From JAJVID01 sp050247435 (GTDB taxonomy: Bacteria; Acidobacteriota; Blastocatellia; RBC074), in assembly GCA_050247435.1 (NCBI GenBank), contig JBFWUF010000023.1:56848-120847 (forward strand): DNA of 64,000 nucleotides, written 5' to 3'. The notes below the pieces were generated by a model. That model did no database searches, was not told the DNA's origin, and was given only the letters and a program-made list of their open reading frames with translations. Made by a program: the position numbers and the translations under genes. Shown one piece after another: positions 45,402 through 53,622 of this stretch (position 1 is the first letter of the stretch; every line of letters starts with the position of its first letter).

Positions 45402-45632
45402 TCAGGCTTTCCCTCTGCCCTTTTCGCTGTCTTCGCTGTCGGGCTGCCGCTCGGCCTCGATAATATTCTCTTCCGATTGGGCGCCCGGGATGAAGTTCCG
45501 CTGATGCGCGCCGGCCTTCGATTTCGATTGCGCGTACCGGCGTTTGTAAACGTCGTGAACGATATCTTCTCCCTGCCGCTCCCGCCCGGCTGTTTTGTAA
45601 TGATCGGGATTAACGTTGTTTTTACTGCTCAT
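45402..45632 (-). CDS. Small hydrophilic protein, 76 aa (hypothetical)
   Basis: The product begins MSSKNNVNPDHYKTAGRERQ and continues GEDIVHDVYKRRYAQ with an acidic tail. It has no membrane segment and is highly charged throughout. The NPDHYKTAGRERxGEDI pattern recalls a set of small uncharacterised proteins I have seen in other bacteria, but no function is known to me. GAGGAG lies 5 bases before the ATG. It faces the fused efflux gene tail-to-tail with 22 bases between stops. Confidence 0.65.
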   Translation of the reverse strand: MSSKNNVNPDHYKTAGRERQGEDIVHDVYKRRYAQSKSKAGAHQRNFIPGAQSEENIIEAERQPDSEDSEKGRGKA

Positions 45633-45650
45633 AACAACTCCTCGGGAAGC

Positions 45651-45709
45651 CCACGTAGTGACGAATTTATTCGTCACTTCACGTAACGAATAAATTCGTT
45701 ACTACGTGG
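45651..45709. repeat. Palindrome CCACGTAGTGACGAATTTAT
   Basis: The 24-base arms (45651-45674 and 45686-45709) are complementary with one mismatch around an 11-base loop. It lies between two minus-strand genes, just upstream of the small protein gene. Confidence 0.85.
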
Positions 45710-45729
45710 CCCCACCAATTTTCATTCTC

Positions 45730-46872
45730 TCAAAGACGATACCGGAGTTTCGCGCCTACACCGCCGTGCTCGGCCAACTTCGTGGCGTCTTCGATGAACG
45801 TGACCTCCGCGCTCGTCTGGCACGCGCGCGCCACCAGCTCATCGGCGATCACCGCGCTTCGAGTCGCGCCGTTGGTCGCGCCATTTACCGCCGCGTACAT
45901 TCCTTCAGGAATTGCGGGAATCAGTTCCGCGTCCTTCCCGGCCAGGTCGTCGCGCACGTCTTGTTCGGACGCGCTGAGCAGCATTTCATCCACCTGCCCC
46001 AGGGTCAGCGCCATCAACGTGTCGCGCGCGCCGGTTACGCCAAAGCCGGCGCCCAGGTATTCATCCAACAGCTTCTCGACCTTCTCAGCGTCTTTTCTGG
46101 CGTCGTGGGCGCGCACCGCATCGAAGCTCGCCTTCATCACTTCATGCTCAGGCGTGGTCATGTCCAGGCGGAGCACGTCAATTACGCGCTCTTCCAGACG
46201 CTGCGGGAATTGTTCGCGCAACATCGGGATGATCACTTCGTCGCCCGCGAGCACAATGCGCTCGATGTTCTCCACGCTCACCACGCGGTCGAGTTCCTCG
46301 ACCACCTCTTTCGCATGATGCAGGCGGTAGTTGTCAGTGTGCCGCTGGTAACGCGCCTGTGACCAGCCGCCGATCATCGTGCGGTTGTGGTTGGGGTTGA
46401 TGACGCTGCGCTGTTCAAGCTCCTCGCCCGCGCCGAAGACGTACAGACGCGCGGTGTTGGTGTCGGCGACAAGCGCGACGTAGGGCGGATAATGATCAAT
46501 AAAGCGCGCCAGCGCGTAAACGTGCGGCTGGTAGGAAGTGAAAAGAAGATTTTTTTCAATCGGCGCGTCGAACTGAACGGCTTCAAAGAAATCGTCTTCC
46601 GCCGAACAGGCGAAAATCGCCACGCCGTTGGCGGAAGGGCGCAGTTCGTCGCGCAGATACAAGTTGATGCGCTCGGTGTCGCGGTCGAAGCTCGCGCGTT
46701 CGGGCGTCCTCATCGTCCAGTTCTTCGCGCACGCGCTGAATTCGCGCCGCACAAACACGTCGAAATTATCGCGCCCGTGTTGATCGGATTGTGTGTTGAG
46801 ATAAAGACTGACGACCGGGAAAGGGGTAGGCTCAAACGCGACTAAGCGGTCAATCAGATTGTTCGTCGCCAT
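45730..46872 (-). CDS. eRF1-like (baeRF/VLRF1 family) protein
   Basis: A 380-residue protein. The start (NLIDRLVAFEPTPFPVVSLYLNTQ) and the middle segment GGWSQARYQRH near residue 167 fit the bacterial/archaeal eRF1-like families, in which a GGQ-like loop (here GGWSQ) sits in the central domain. Proteins of this group are related to peptide-release factor eRF1 and to the ribosome rescue factor Vms1. The C-terminal third has the pelota/L7Ae-like alternation typical of eRF1 domain 3. Whether it releases peptides from ribosomes is not known. The ATG at 46872 begins the conserved start. It is isolated, with repeats on both sides. Confidence 0.78.
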   Translation of the reverse strand: MATNNLIDRLVAFEPTPFPVVSLYLNTQSDQHGRDNFDVFVRREFSACAKNWTMRTPERASFDRDTERINLYLRDELRPSANGVAIFACSAEDDFFEAVQFDAPIEKNLLFTSYQPHVYALARFIDHYPPYVALVADTNTARLYVFGAGEELEQRSVINPNHNRTMIGGWSQARYQRHTDNYRLHHAKEVVEELDRVVSVENIERIVLAGDEVIIPMLREQFPQRLEERVIDVLRLDMTTPEHEVMKASFDAVRAHDARKDAEKVEKLLDEYLGAGFGVTGARDTLMALTLGQVDEMLLSASEQDVRDDLAGKDAELIPAIPEGMYAAVNGATNGATRSAVIADELVARACQTSAEVTFIEDATKLAEHGGVGAKLRYRL

Positions 46873-47024
46873 AATTACTAATCATTCCTCTCATAATGAT
46901 ATGAGTCGGGATGATCAGAAACTGCAATTGCCGAGCCAATGTTGAAAAGGAGCGCTGCCGCGTTTTCAATGTGGCAGCGCCTAAGGCATCGCGTCAAAAT
47001 GAGATGGCTAACTTTTGAAACACC

Positions 47025-47116
47025 TTCACCGCAGAGTCGCGGAGAGCGCGGAGCCGGCGCAGAGATTGAGTTCGTTCTCCGCGTTGCCTCAGCGTTCTCG
47101 GCGTCTCCGCGGTGAA
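47025..47116. repeat. TTCACCGCAGAG hairpin repeat, copy near 47 kb
   Basis: It begins TTCACCGCAGAGTCGCGGAG and ends with CTCCGCGGTGAA, complementary with mismatches. The sequence after it (GTCTGAAAAACC...GGACAACTTATTTT) weakly resembles the flank of the 32 kb element, so this may be an older copy. Confidence 0.75.
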
Positions 47117-47172
47117 CAGGTTCCTGGCGCGCTACGTCTGAAAAACCTGGACAACTTATTTTGGCGCGCCTC

Positions 47173-48438
47173 CTAACTCAATTTAAGCGGGCCGATGGAC
47201 TCTTCAGGATTGTGAATGTAGCGCTGTATCTGTTCAACCAGCGGCGTCTCTTTCCACCGGCGCGGGCCGCCTTCGCCATTGATTTTGTACAGGCCCAAAT
47301 CAATGTAGTAATGCTCCATCGGCCTGCGCCCCAGGCGGTAGCGCCAATCAACCATGGTGAAAAGCGGGAACCAGGTGTAGCCGATCACCGGAACCCCGGA
47401 GGCGCGCAATTGTTTGACGGTCTCCACCGAAGCGCGCATCCAGCGCGAGCGCACGTCGTCATCGCCGAGCGCGCTGGTTTCGGTGATCATAATCGGAACG
47501 CGGTAGCGGTTGTAATAATCCTCGATCAGCGCGGCGAACCCTTCGCCATCGTGCTCGATCGAGCGGTACGACAAGCGGCCTTTGTGGTCTATGTAAATCT
47601 CCTTCGTTGACCACTGCGGGTAAAAATTCAGTCCGAGCACGTCAATCGGAATGCGGCGGCGGTTGAATTCGACCAGGTCGTCCGGCGAAGCCCCGTTGCG
47701 CAACAGCCAGCCGAACAACGGGTGTTCGTGATTCACCATTCCGGTGATCAGATCGAAGAACAGATAACCGCGCCGCTGGTCTTCGAGCGCGAGCACTTCC
47801 AGTTCCTGCCGAACGGCGCGGCTCAGACCCGCCGCCTCGACCTGAACCATCACCGTGTCCGGATCAACCGCCTTGATCGCCTCGACCGTGTTGATGACGC
47901 CCCTGACGATTTGCAGCATGACGCGTATGTATCCCGCGTCGCCGCGCAGATACGGCGGCCACGCGCCACGCCTGCCGCACATCAGCGCGTTGACCAGCGG
48001 CTCGTTCAGCGGCGTGTACCACTTAACCTGCCCGGCGTACCGGCGGGCGAAGGCTTCGGCGTAGGCCGCCACGGCGCGCGGATAATCCGGGCTGGCGAAT
48101 TCGCGCCGCAACCAGAACGGGCAGCCGTAATGCATCAGATCAATAATCGGCGTGATGCCCAGATCTTTGGTCAGGTACGGAATGACCTGATCGGTCCAGC
48201 GCCAATCGAAGCCCCCCGGCTCAGGTTCGACGCGGTACCAGGGCACGCCCCAGCGCACGGCCTGCACGCCGACTTCCTTGAGCAGCGCCAGGTCTTCGCG
48301 CCAGTGCTCGTAATGCCCCATCAGTTCATATTCATCGAGCGCGCGATGGCCCAGACGGGTTTGCGGAACGAATGTGTCCTCGACGCCGCTGGCCCAGATG
48401 AAATCGCCCGGGCGCGGGCTTAAGGTCAGTTTGCTCAT
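47173..48438 (-). CDS. GH1-type beta-glycosidase
   Basis: A 421-residue TIM-barrel glycosidase. The acid/base Glu is in YTPLNEPLV near residue 150 and the nucleophile Glu is in ITETSALG near 310. The N-terminus has the GH1-like WASGVEDTFVP. Typical GH1 enzymes have TENG or TEWG at the nucleophile; ITETSA marks a divergent branch, so the substrate is unsure. No signal peptide is seen, so it is cytoplasmic. The ATG at 48438 fits the domain start; only a weak CAGG lies upstream. It is downstream of the GH43 gene on the same strand. Confidence 0.82.
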   Translation of the reverse strand: MSKLTLSPRPGDFIWASGVEDTFVPQTRLGHRALDEYELMGHYEHWREDLALLKEVGVQAVRWGVPWYRVEPEPGGFDWRWTDQVIPYLTKDLGITPIIDLMHYGCPFWLRREFASPDYPRAVAAYAEAFARRYAGQVKWYTPLNEPLVNALMCGRRGAWPPYLRGDAGYIRVMLQIVRGVINTVEAIKAVDPDTVMVQVEAAGLSRAVRQELEVLALEDQRRGYLFFDLITGMVNHEHPLFGWLLRNGASPDDLVEFNRRRIPIDVLGLNFYPQWSTKEIYIDHKGRLSYRSIEHDGEGFAALIEDYYNRYRVPIMITETSALGDDDVRSRWMRASVETVKQLRASGVPVIGYTWFPLFTMVDWRYRLGRRPMEHYYIDLGLYKINGEGGPRRWKETPLVEQIQRYIHNPEESIGPLKLS

Positions 48439-48498
48439 ACTGGTGTGCCTGGTATTTTGGTCGAAAGCGAAAGTGGCGATCCGAAGAAGAGGGAGAGA

Positions 48499-48531
48499 AT
48501 ACGGAACAAACGGCAATAACGGAACAGCCGG
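48499..48531. repeat. Partial ACGGAACA repeat
   Basis: ATACGGAACAAACGGCAATA and the following ACGGAACAGCCGG match the left arm of the palindrome at 23307-23344. The right arm is mostly lost; only CAGCCGG/CCGGCTG still pair. Confidence 0.6.
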
Positions 48532-48605
48532 AGAAATTTTATTTCAATCATTTTCCCGGCTGAGCAGTTACTCCGAATGTACCTTATTTTTTTCCGCTTC
48601 CCGCT

Positions 48606-50648
48606 TCACCCGAGGGCTGTGACTCGAACCATGTCGAAAGCGGCGACTATGCGGTTGCCGTATAACCCGACCATTCCGGCGGCGCCTGTTGATTCTATCT
48701 CTCCGATAACCCGCGCCTCGTGCTGAATTGTAAGCCTGCCTCCCTGCCTGCGAAAACGGAATTGCTGATATTCCGTCGGGTCGAAGCCGGGCGGCAATGA
48801 GAGCGTCTGTTTGCCGGCTGGAGAGTCGCAAAGTACAACCCAGCCCGATCCGTATCTTCTGACGGTCATCACAGGGCTGTCCACGTCCGCGCCGATCACC
48901 GGCAAAAACCCGTAGCATTCACCCGGCTTCGGTTCGCCGATCATCCTGGCGTTGACGACCAGTTCGTACTCTTCCGGCGCCGGGCCTTTGGTCAGAATCG
49001 AAGCTTCGCCGTGAGGCCCCAGATACCACAACTGATCATCGTTCAATCGCCAGCGGTCGTCATTGGCCGTCGTCCGCCAGTTCCAGGCCGCGGGGGCCTG
49101 CTGATCTCCGGTGAATAAATCCTGCCAGCCTTCGGTCAACGCAAAACCCGCGAATTCCGCCGCCGCGTTCTCCGTCGTCAGAGCTATCGAGGCGGCCTGC
49201 GAACCCAGCAACTTCTCCCACCTCAAAGCCGCGCCGCCAAACGTCCCGTCAACGGTGATCGTCACGCGCAGGCCGTTGACTTCAACGCGCAGCAGATGAA
49301 ACGCCGCGAAGTCGAACTCCGGCGGAAGCAAGAGGTCTTCGTGAACCCACTGCCCGCCGATCCTTGCCGTCACCACCGCCTGGCGCGCTTGCGGATTGAG
49401 ATTGAAGAAGAGTATCGGCCCCTGCTCTCCCATCAATTTGATTCCCGCCGCCCCCTCCTCAGCCGTGGTGTCTTTCATTCTCAAACTGACTTCGGCCACG
49501 AAGTACGGCGAGCGGAATGCGCACAGCGCTTCGGCTTGGACGTCGCGCAGTTCCTGATAGAAGATTCCGTCACGCGCTATCCACTGCCCGCCACTGATCT
49601 TCCATCTTGCTCCCGGAGCGCCTCCGGGATCATCGAAATGGTCGGCGAATGTCGGAGCGATGGGCGCGGGCTGCGGCGCCACGCTTGGGCCGATGACGAA
49701 CATTCGCTCGCCCGCCCAATCAAGACGGTCAATCGCCAGCACGCGGCCCGTCTCTTCGTCCAGCCAGCGATGATAGACGCAGAACAACTGCTGGTTGTCG
49801 GGGCCGCGCACAACCGAGTTGTGCCCTGGCCCGATCACCTCGCCGGGGATCGTGCGCAGGATCGGCTTCACGACCTCGCCGTCAGCCACCTGCCGCCACT
49901 CCTCGGCCTCGTTAGCGGGCGAATCGTCCATGCTTTCGCTGATCGCGTAAGTGGCGCCGTAAGTTTCATTCTTCCAGTTGCCGCCGCTGAACATCTGGTA
50001 GTAGCGGCCTTTGCGTTTCAGCACGAACGGCCCTTCGACCGTGTACCATCGCACGCCGCCCTTTTCGATCCGGTATGGATCGTAGACCTGCCAGTCGAAC
50101 CGCGCGCGGGTGACGGGGCGCGGCTCCCCGGCGAGCGTGAACGCGTCAATCATCCGGTCGCAAACAGACCCGGTGCCGATGTGCGTGTGCGTCAGAAAAT
50201 CGGTCGCGTAAAACATCCATTTGCGCCTGCGCGATCCGTCGCCGTCTTCGAAGATGTGCGGGTCAATGGCGAATTCCTCCGAGGTTAATCGAACACCGCA
50301 ATCCACAAACGGTCCCGCTGGATGATCGGCGCGCGCGACTCGAATCTGCATCCGCGTTTCGTCGCCGACGCTGTAATACATCAGAAAGACTCCGTTCTCG
50401 TACCAGACCTCCGGCGCCCAATAGCAGGTAGCATCTTTGTACGGAGGCTCCATCGCGCCTCCGAGTTCGGTCCAGGAAATGAGGTCGCGCGAATGCAACA
50501 CGCCGAAGCATCGCCCGTCATGCCAGAAGCCAGTGCAGTAGAGCCAGTATTCGTCCAGGTACTTCAACGCGAACGGATCGGGGCAGGAGCGCGGATGAAC
50601 GGGATTGAGGTATGCCGGCTGAATTGTCGTCTGAGTTGAACTACTCAT
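48606..50648 (-). CDS. GH43-type glycoside hydrolase with lectin-like C-terminal domains
   Basis: A 680-residue protein. The N-terminal five-bladed propeller (to about residue 330) has the acidic triad pattern of GH43: Asp in RSCPDPFAL near residue 24, Asp in FAIDPHIFED near 128 and Glu in YTVEGPFVLK near 200. Two beta-sandwich regions of the laminin-G/DUF1080 kind follow (FADHFDDPGGAPGARWKISGG near 345 and WQDLFTGD near 508). GH43 enzymes act on arabinan or xylan side chains. There is no signal peptide, unusual for a polymer degrader. AGAGGGGAAAG precedes the ATG. It is co-directional with the GH1 gene. Confidence 0.82.
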   Translation of the reverse strand: MSSSTQTTIQPAYLNPVHPRSCPDPFALKYLDEYWLYCTGFWHDGRCFGVLHSRDLISWTELGGAMEPPYKDATCYWAPEVWYENGVFLMYYSVGDETRMQIRVARADHPAGPFVDCGVRLTSEEFAIDPHIFEDGDGSRRRKWMFYATDFLTHTHIGTGSVCDRMIDAFTLAGEPRPVTRARFDWQVYDPYRIEKGGVRWYTVEGPFVLKRKGRYYQMFSGGNWKNETYGATYAISESMDDSPANEAEEWRQVADGEVVKPILRTIPGEVIGPGHNSVVRGPDNQQLFCVYHRWLDEETGRVLAIDRLDWAGERMFVIGPSVAPQPAPIAPTFADHFDDPGGAPGARWKISGGQWIARDGIFYQELRDVQAEALCAFRSPYFVAEVSLRMKDTTAEEGAAGIKLMGEQGPILFFNLNPQARQAVVTARIGGQWVHEDLLLPPEFDFAAFHLLRVEVNGLRVTITVDGTFGGAALRWEKLLGSQAASIALTTENAAAEFAGFALTEGWQDLFTGDQQAPAAWNWRTTANDDRWRLNDDQLWYLGPHGEASILTKGPAPEEYELVVNARMIGEPKPGECYGFLPVIGADVDSPVMTVRRYGSGWVVLCDSPAGKQTLSLPPGFDPTEYQQFRFRRQGGRLTIQHEARVIGEIESTGAAGMVGLYGNRIVAAFDMVRVTALG

Positions 50649-50675
50649 CGCTTTCCCCTCTTGCTAAGTTCATTT

Positions 50676-50888
50676 TCAGCAGCGGCTGTTGACGGCAAAC
50701 GCCATACCAGCTTGTTTCATTGCCCATTCCGCTTTCCCGTACTCCTTCCTGTATTGCTCACCGACATGTTCTTTAATATCCGCGATTCGTGCGGCGCGGC
50801 CCAATAATTTTTCGTCATAACCCAACGCCTCAACTGGCTGGAACCTTGCACGGCTCTCATTCACTCCATATCGCTTCAGAACGTTCAT
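50676..50888 (-). CDS. Hypothetical protein, 70 aa
   Basis: A small charged protein (MNVLKRYGVNESRARFQPVEA...YRKEYGKAEWAMKQAGM) with mainly helical character and no membrane segment. GAGGAGGGG lies about 13 bases before the ATG at 50888. The frame is open to 51059, but the upstream part looks random. The family is not recognised. It precedes the GH43 gene on the same strand by 27 bases. Confidence 0.4.
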   Translation of the reverse strand: MNVLKRYGVNESRARFQPVEALGYDEKLLGRAARIADIKEHVGEQYRKEYGKAEWAMKQAGMAFAVNSRC

Positions 50889-51079
50889 ATTGCGTACAAC
50901 CCCTCCTCTATTGGTTTTACGACGCCCGATGCCTCTTGAATTTTTCCATGACAGTGCTGCGCCAACTTTAATTCCGCCGTTTGCGGCGCGTGGAAATCTG
51001 GCACATTCATTGCTGAAGGCTGAAGACGGAGCAGGACTTTCCCGGGAAAAACAAATCACAATTTAATATAAGGAGAGGT

Positions 51080-52468
51080 ATGAACAATAATGTGGTTACG
51101 GGCAGTGGAGCGGAAGGAGGATACCTGCATCAAGTAGGCGGTTCAGCCGGCAGTGTATTTAACATCAATTCATCCGGCTCTGGTTCAAACACTCGGTCGT
51201 CTATAAGCAATTATCCCGAATCCAATTTCTATCTTTCCGATGATCTTGTAGCTGACGGCCTTGTGAGCAATGACCTCCCGGACATGGTTTGTCTGTCGCA
51301 TCTGCGATGGGATTTCGTCTATCAGAGACCGCAACATCTGATGAGCCGGTCGGCCTGCGAACGGCGTGTCTTTTTCGTGGAAGAACCGATCTTCGGCGCG
51401 CCTGTTCCGAAGTTGGACATCAGCCAGCGCGATTGCGGCGTGGTCGTCGTGGTTCCACACCTGCCCGAAGGTTTGAACGACGCCGAGGTGGCGGCGATTG
51501 AACAATCGCTGCTGCTCGATGAACTTTTCCTGGAATACAACGTCTCCGATTACATCCTCTGGTATTACACGCCGATGGCGCTGGCCTTCACCTGGCACCT
51601 CGAACCGCTGGCCACGGTCTACGATTGCATGGATGAACTGTCGGCCTTCAAATTCGCGCCGCGGAATCTGAAACAGCGCGAAGCCGAGCTGCTGGCGTGC
51701 GCCGACCTGGTCTTCACCGGAGGCTATAGTCTTTACGAAGCGAAATGCCACCTGCATCCCAACATTCACCCTTTCCCGAGCAGCATTGACCCGGCGCATT
51801 TCCGCAAGGCGAGGAAGAAACCCGCCGAGCCTGAAGATCAGGCCGGCATTCCGCATCCGCGACTCGGTTTCTTCGGCGTGATTGACGAACGCATGGATCT
51901 GGAGTTGCTTGCCGGCGTCGCCGACGCAAGGCCGGATTGGCATTTGGTGATGATCGGCCCTGTTGTGAAGATTGACCCGGCTGACCTGCCGCGCCGCTCG
52001 AACATTCATTACCTCGGCGGCAGAGACTATCAAAACCTGCCCGCGTACCTGTCGGGATGGGATATTGCGATGCTGCCGTTCGCGCGCAACGAATCAACCA
52101 GATACATCAGCCCCACCAAGACCCCTGAATATCTTGCGGCCGGCATTCCAACCATCTCCACTTCGATACGCGACGTGGCGCACCCTTACGGGCAACAGCG
52201 CCTGGTCGAGATCGCTGACACGCCAAACGATTTCGTCGCCGCGGCTGAGCGTTTGATGAGTTCCAGGTTCGATCGCAACGCCTGGCTCCATCAGGTGGAC
52301 GAAATACTCGCGTCCAATTCCTGGGACAGCACCTGGGCGCGAATGATGCATTTGATTGATCTGACGGTCAAAAACCGCTATCCGGATTTGTTCGCCGCCG
52401 AGCCTGTGACGGCGCGGGCGGCAAGGTCAACCAGCTTCACAAGCATCTCCCCGACCACCGGCGATTAG
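51080..52468 (+). CDS. GT-B glycosyltransferase with Ser/Gly/Asn-rich N-terminus
   Basis: A 462-residue protein. The first 65 residues are low-complexity (Gly, Ser, Asn). The glycosyltransferase part begins MVCLSHLRWDFVYQRPQHLMSR, a signature of a family found in polysaccharide and galactofuran loci, and continues to the donor-side SPTKTPEYLAAGIPTISTSI near residue 345. AAGGAGAGG is directly before the ATG. The next gene, 18 bases on, is UDP-galactopyranose mutase, so a galactofuranose donor is plausible though unproven. Confidence 0.87.
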   Translation: MNNNVVTGSGAEGGYLHQVGGSAGSVFNINSSGSGSNTRSSISNYPESNFYLSDDLVADGLVSNDLPDMVCLSHLRWDFVYQRPQHLMSRSACERRVFFVEEPIFGAPVPKLDISQRDCGVVVVVPHLPEGLNDAEVAAIEQSLLLDELFLEYNVSDYILWYYTPMALAFTWHLEPLATVYDCMDELSAFKFAPRNLKQREAELLACADLVFTGGYSLYEAKCHLHPNIHPFPSSIDPAHFRKARKKPAEPEDQAGIPHPRLGFFGVIDERMDLELLAGVADARPDWHLVMIGPVVKIDPADLPRRSNIHYLGGRDYQNLPAYLSGWDIAMLPFARNESTRYISPTKTPEYLAAGIPTISTSIRDVAHPYGQQRLVEIADTPNDFVAAAERLMSSRFDRNAWLHQVDEILASNSWDSTWARMMHLIDLTVKNRYPDLFAAEPVTARAARSTSFTSISPTTGD

Positions 52469-52486
52469 AGTGAAAAGGGGGAGACG

Positions 52487-53596
52487 ATGTTTGATTACCT
52501 GATTGTTGGAGCAGGGTATGCTGGTAGTGCGCTTGCGGAACGGATGGCCGCGGGCGCCGGCAAGAAGGTTCTGATCGTTGACAAGCGGCCCCACATCGGC
52601 GGCAACGCTTATGATCATTACAACGACGCGGGCGTGCTGGTGCACAAATACGGCCCGCACATCTTCCACACCAACTCGCGCGAGGTCTTCGAGTACCTCT
52701 CGCGTTTCACCGAGTGGCGCCCCTACGAGCACCGCGTCCGGGCCAGCGTGGACGGGCAGATTCTGCCCATCCCGATTAACCTTGATACGGTCAACAGACT
52801 TTACGGGCTGAGCCTGACTTCGTTTCAGCTCGAGGATTTTTTCGTCTCGGTGGCCGAAAAGCGCGAGCAGATACGCACCTCGGAGGACGTGATCGTCAGC
52901 AAGGTCGGGCGCGACCTCTATGAAAAATTCTTTCGCAATTACACGCGCAAGCAGTGGGGCCTCGATCCGTCCGAACTCGACGCGCAGGTCACTGCGCGCG
53001 TGCCGGTGCGCACCAACCGCGACGACCGCTACTTCACCGACACTTATCAGGCGATGCCGAAGCGCGGCTACACGCGGATGTTCGAGAACATGCTCGACCA
53101 CCCGAACATCAGGATCATGCTCAACACCGATTACCGCGAGATCGAACGGATGATTCCGTTCCGCGAGATGATCTACACGGGGCCGGTGGACGAATACTTC
53201 GATTTCCGCTTCGGAAAACTTCCCTACCGCTCGCTCGAATTCAAACACGAAACGCACGACCAGCAGGTCTGGCAGCCGGCGCCGGTGGTGAACTATCCGA
53301 ACGAACATCCGTACACCAGGATCACCGAGTTCAAATACCTCACGGGTCAGGAGCACCCGAAGACAAGCATCGTATACGAATTCCCGCGCGCCGAAGGCGA
53401 TCCGTATTACCCAGTGCCGCGTCCCGAAAACACCGAGCTTTACAAGAAGTATCAGGCGCTGGCTGACGCGACGCCGGGCGTTCATTTCGCGGGAAGACTG
53501 GCGACTTACAAGTACTACAACCAGGATCAGGTTGTGGCGCAGGCGCTGACGCTGTACAAAAAGATCACTGGCGTGAAGCAGCCGGATCGCAAGTAG
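52487..53596 (+). CDS. glf: UDP-galactopyranose mutase
   Basis: A 369-residue flavoenzyme that interconverts UDP-galactopyranose and UDP-galactofuranose. The FAD motif VGAGYAGSALAERMA is at residues 6-20, followed by KRPHIGGNAYD, which is typical of the family, and HKYGPHIFHTN near residue 55. RYFTDTYQAMPKRGYT and the C-terminal GRLATYKYYNQDQVV complete the pattern. The length is normal. GGGGGAG is 5 bases before the ATG. The gene shares an operon with the glycosyltransferase and the GH1-like gene, which points to a galactofuranose-containing glycan. Confidence 0.95.
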   Translation: MFDYLIVGAGYAGSALAERMAAGAGKKVLIVDKRPHIGGNAYDHYNDAGVLVHKYGPHIFHTNSREVFEYLSRFTEWRPYEHRVRASVDGQILPIPINLDTVNRLYGLSLTSFQLEDFFVSVAEKREQIRTSEDVIVSKVGRDLYEKFFRNYTRKQWGLDPSELDAQVTARVPVRTNRDDRYFTDTYQAMPKRGYTRMFENMLDHPNIRIMLNTDYREIERMIPFREMIYTGPVDEYFDFRFGKLPYRSLEFKHETHDQQVWQPAPVVNYPNEHPYTRITEFKYLTGQEHPKTSIVYEFPRAEGDPYYPVPRPENTELYKKYQALADATPGVHFAGRLATYKYYNQDQVVAQALTLYKKITGVKQPDRK

Positions 53597-53622
53597 CAAT
53601 CTCGACAACCCGACAAGTTACT

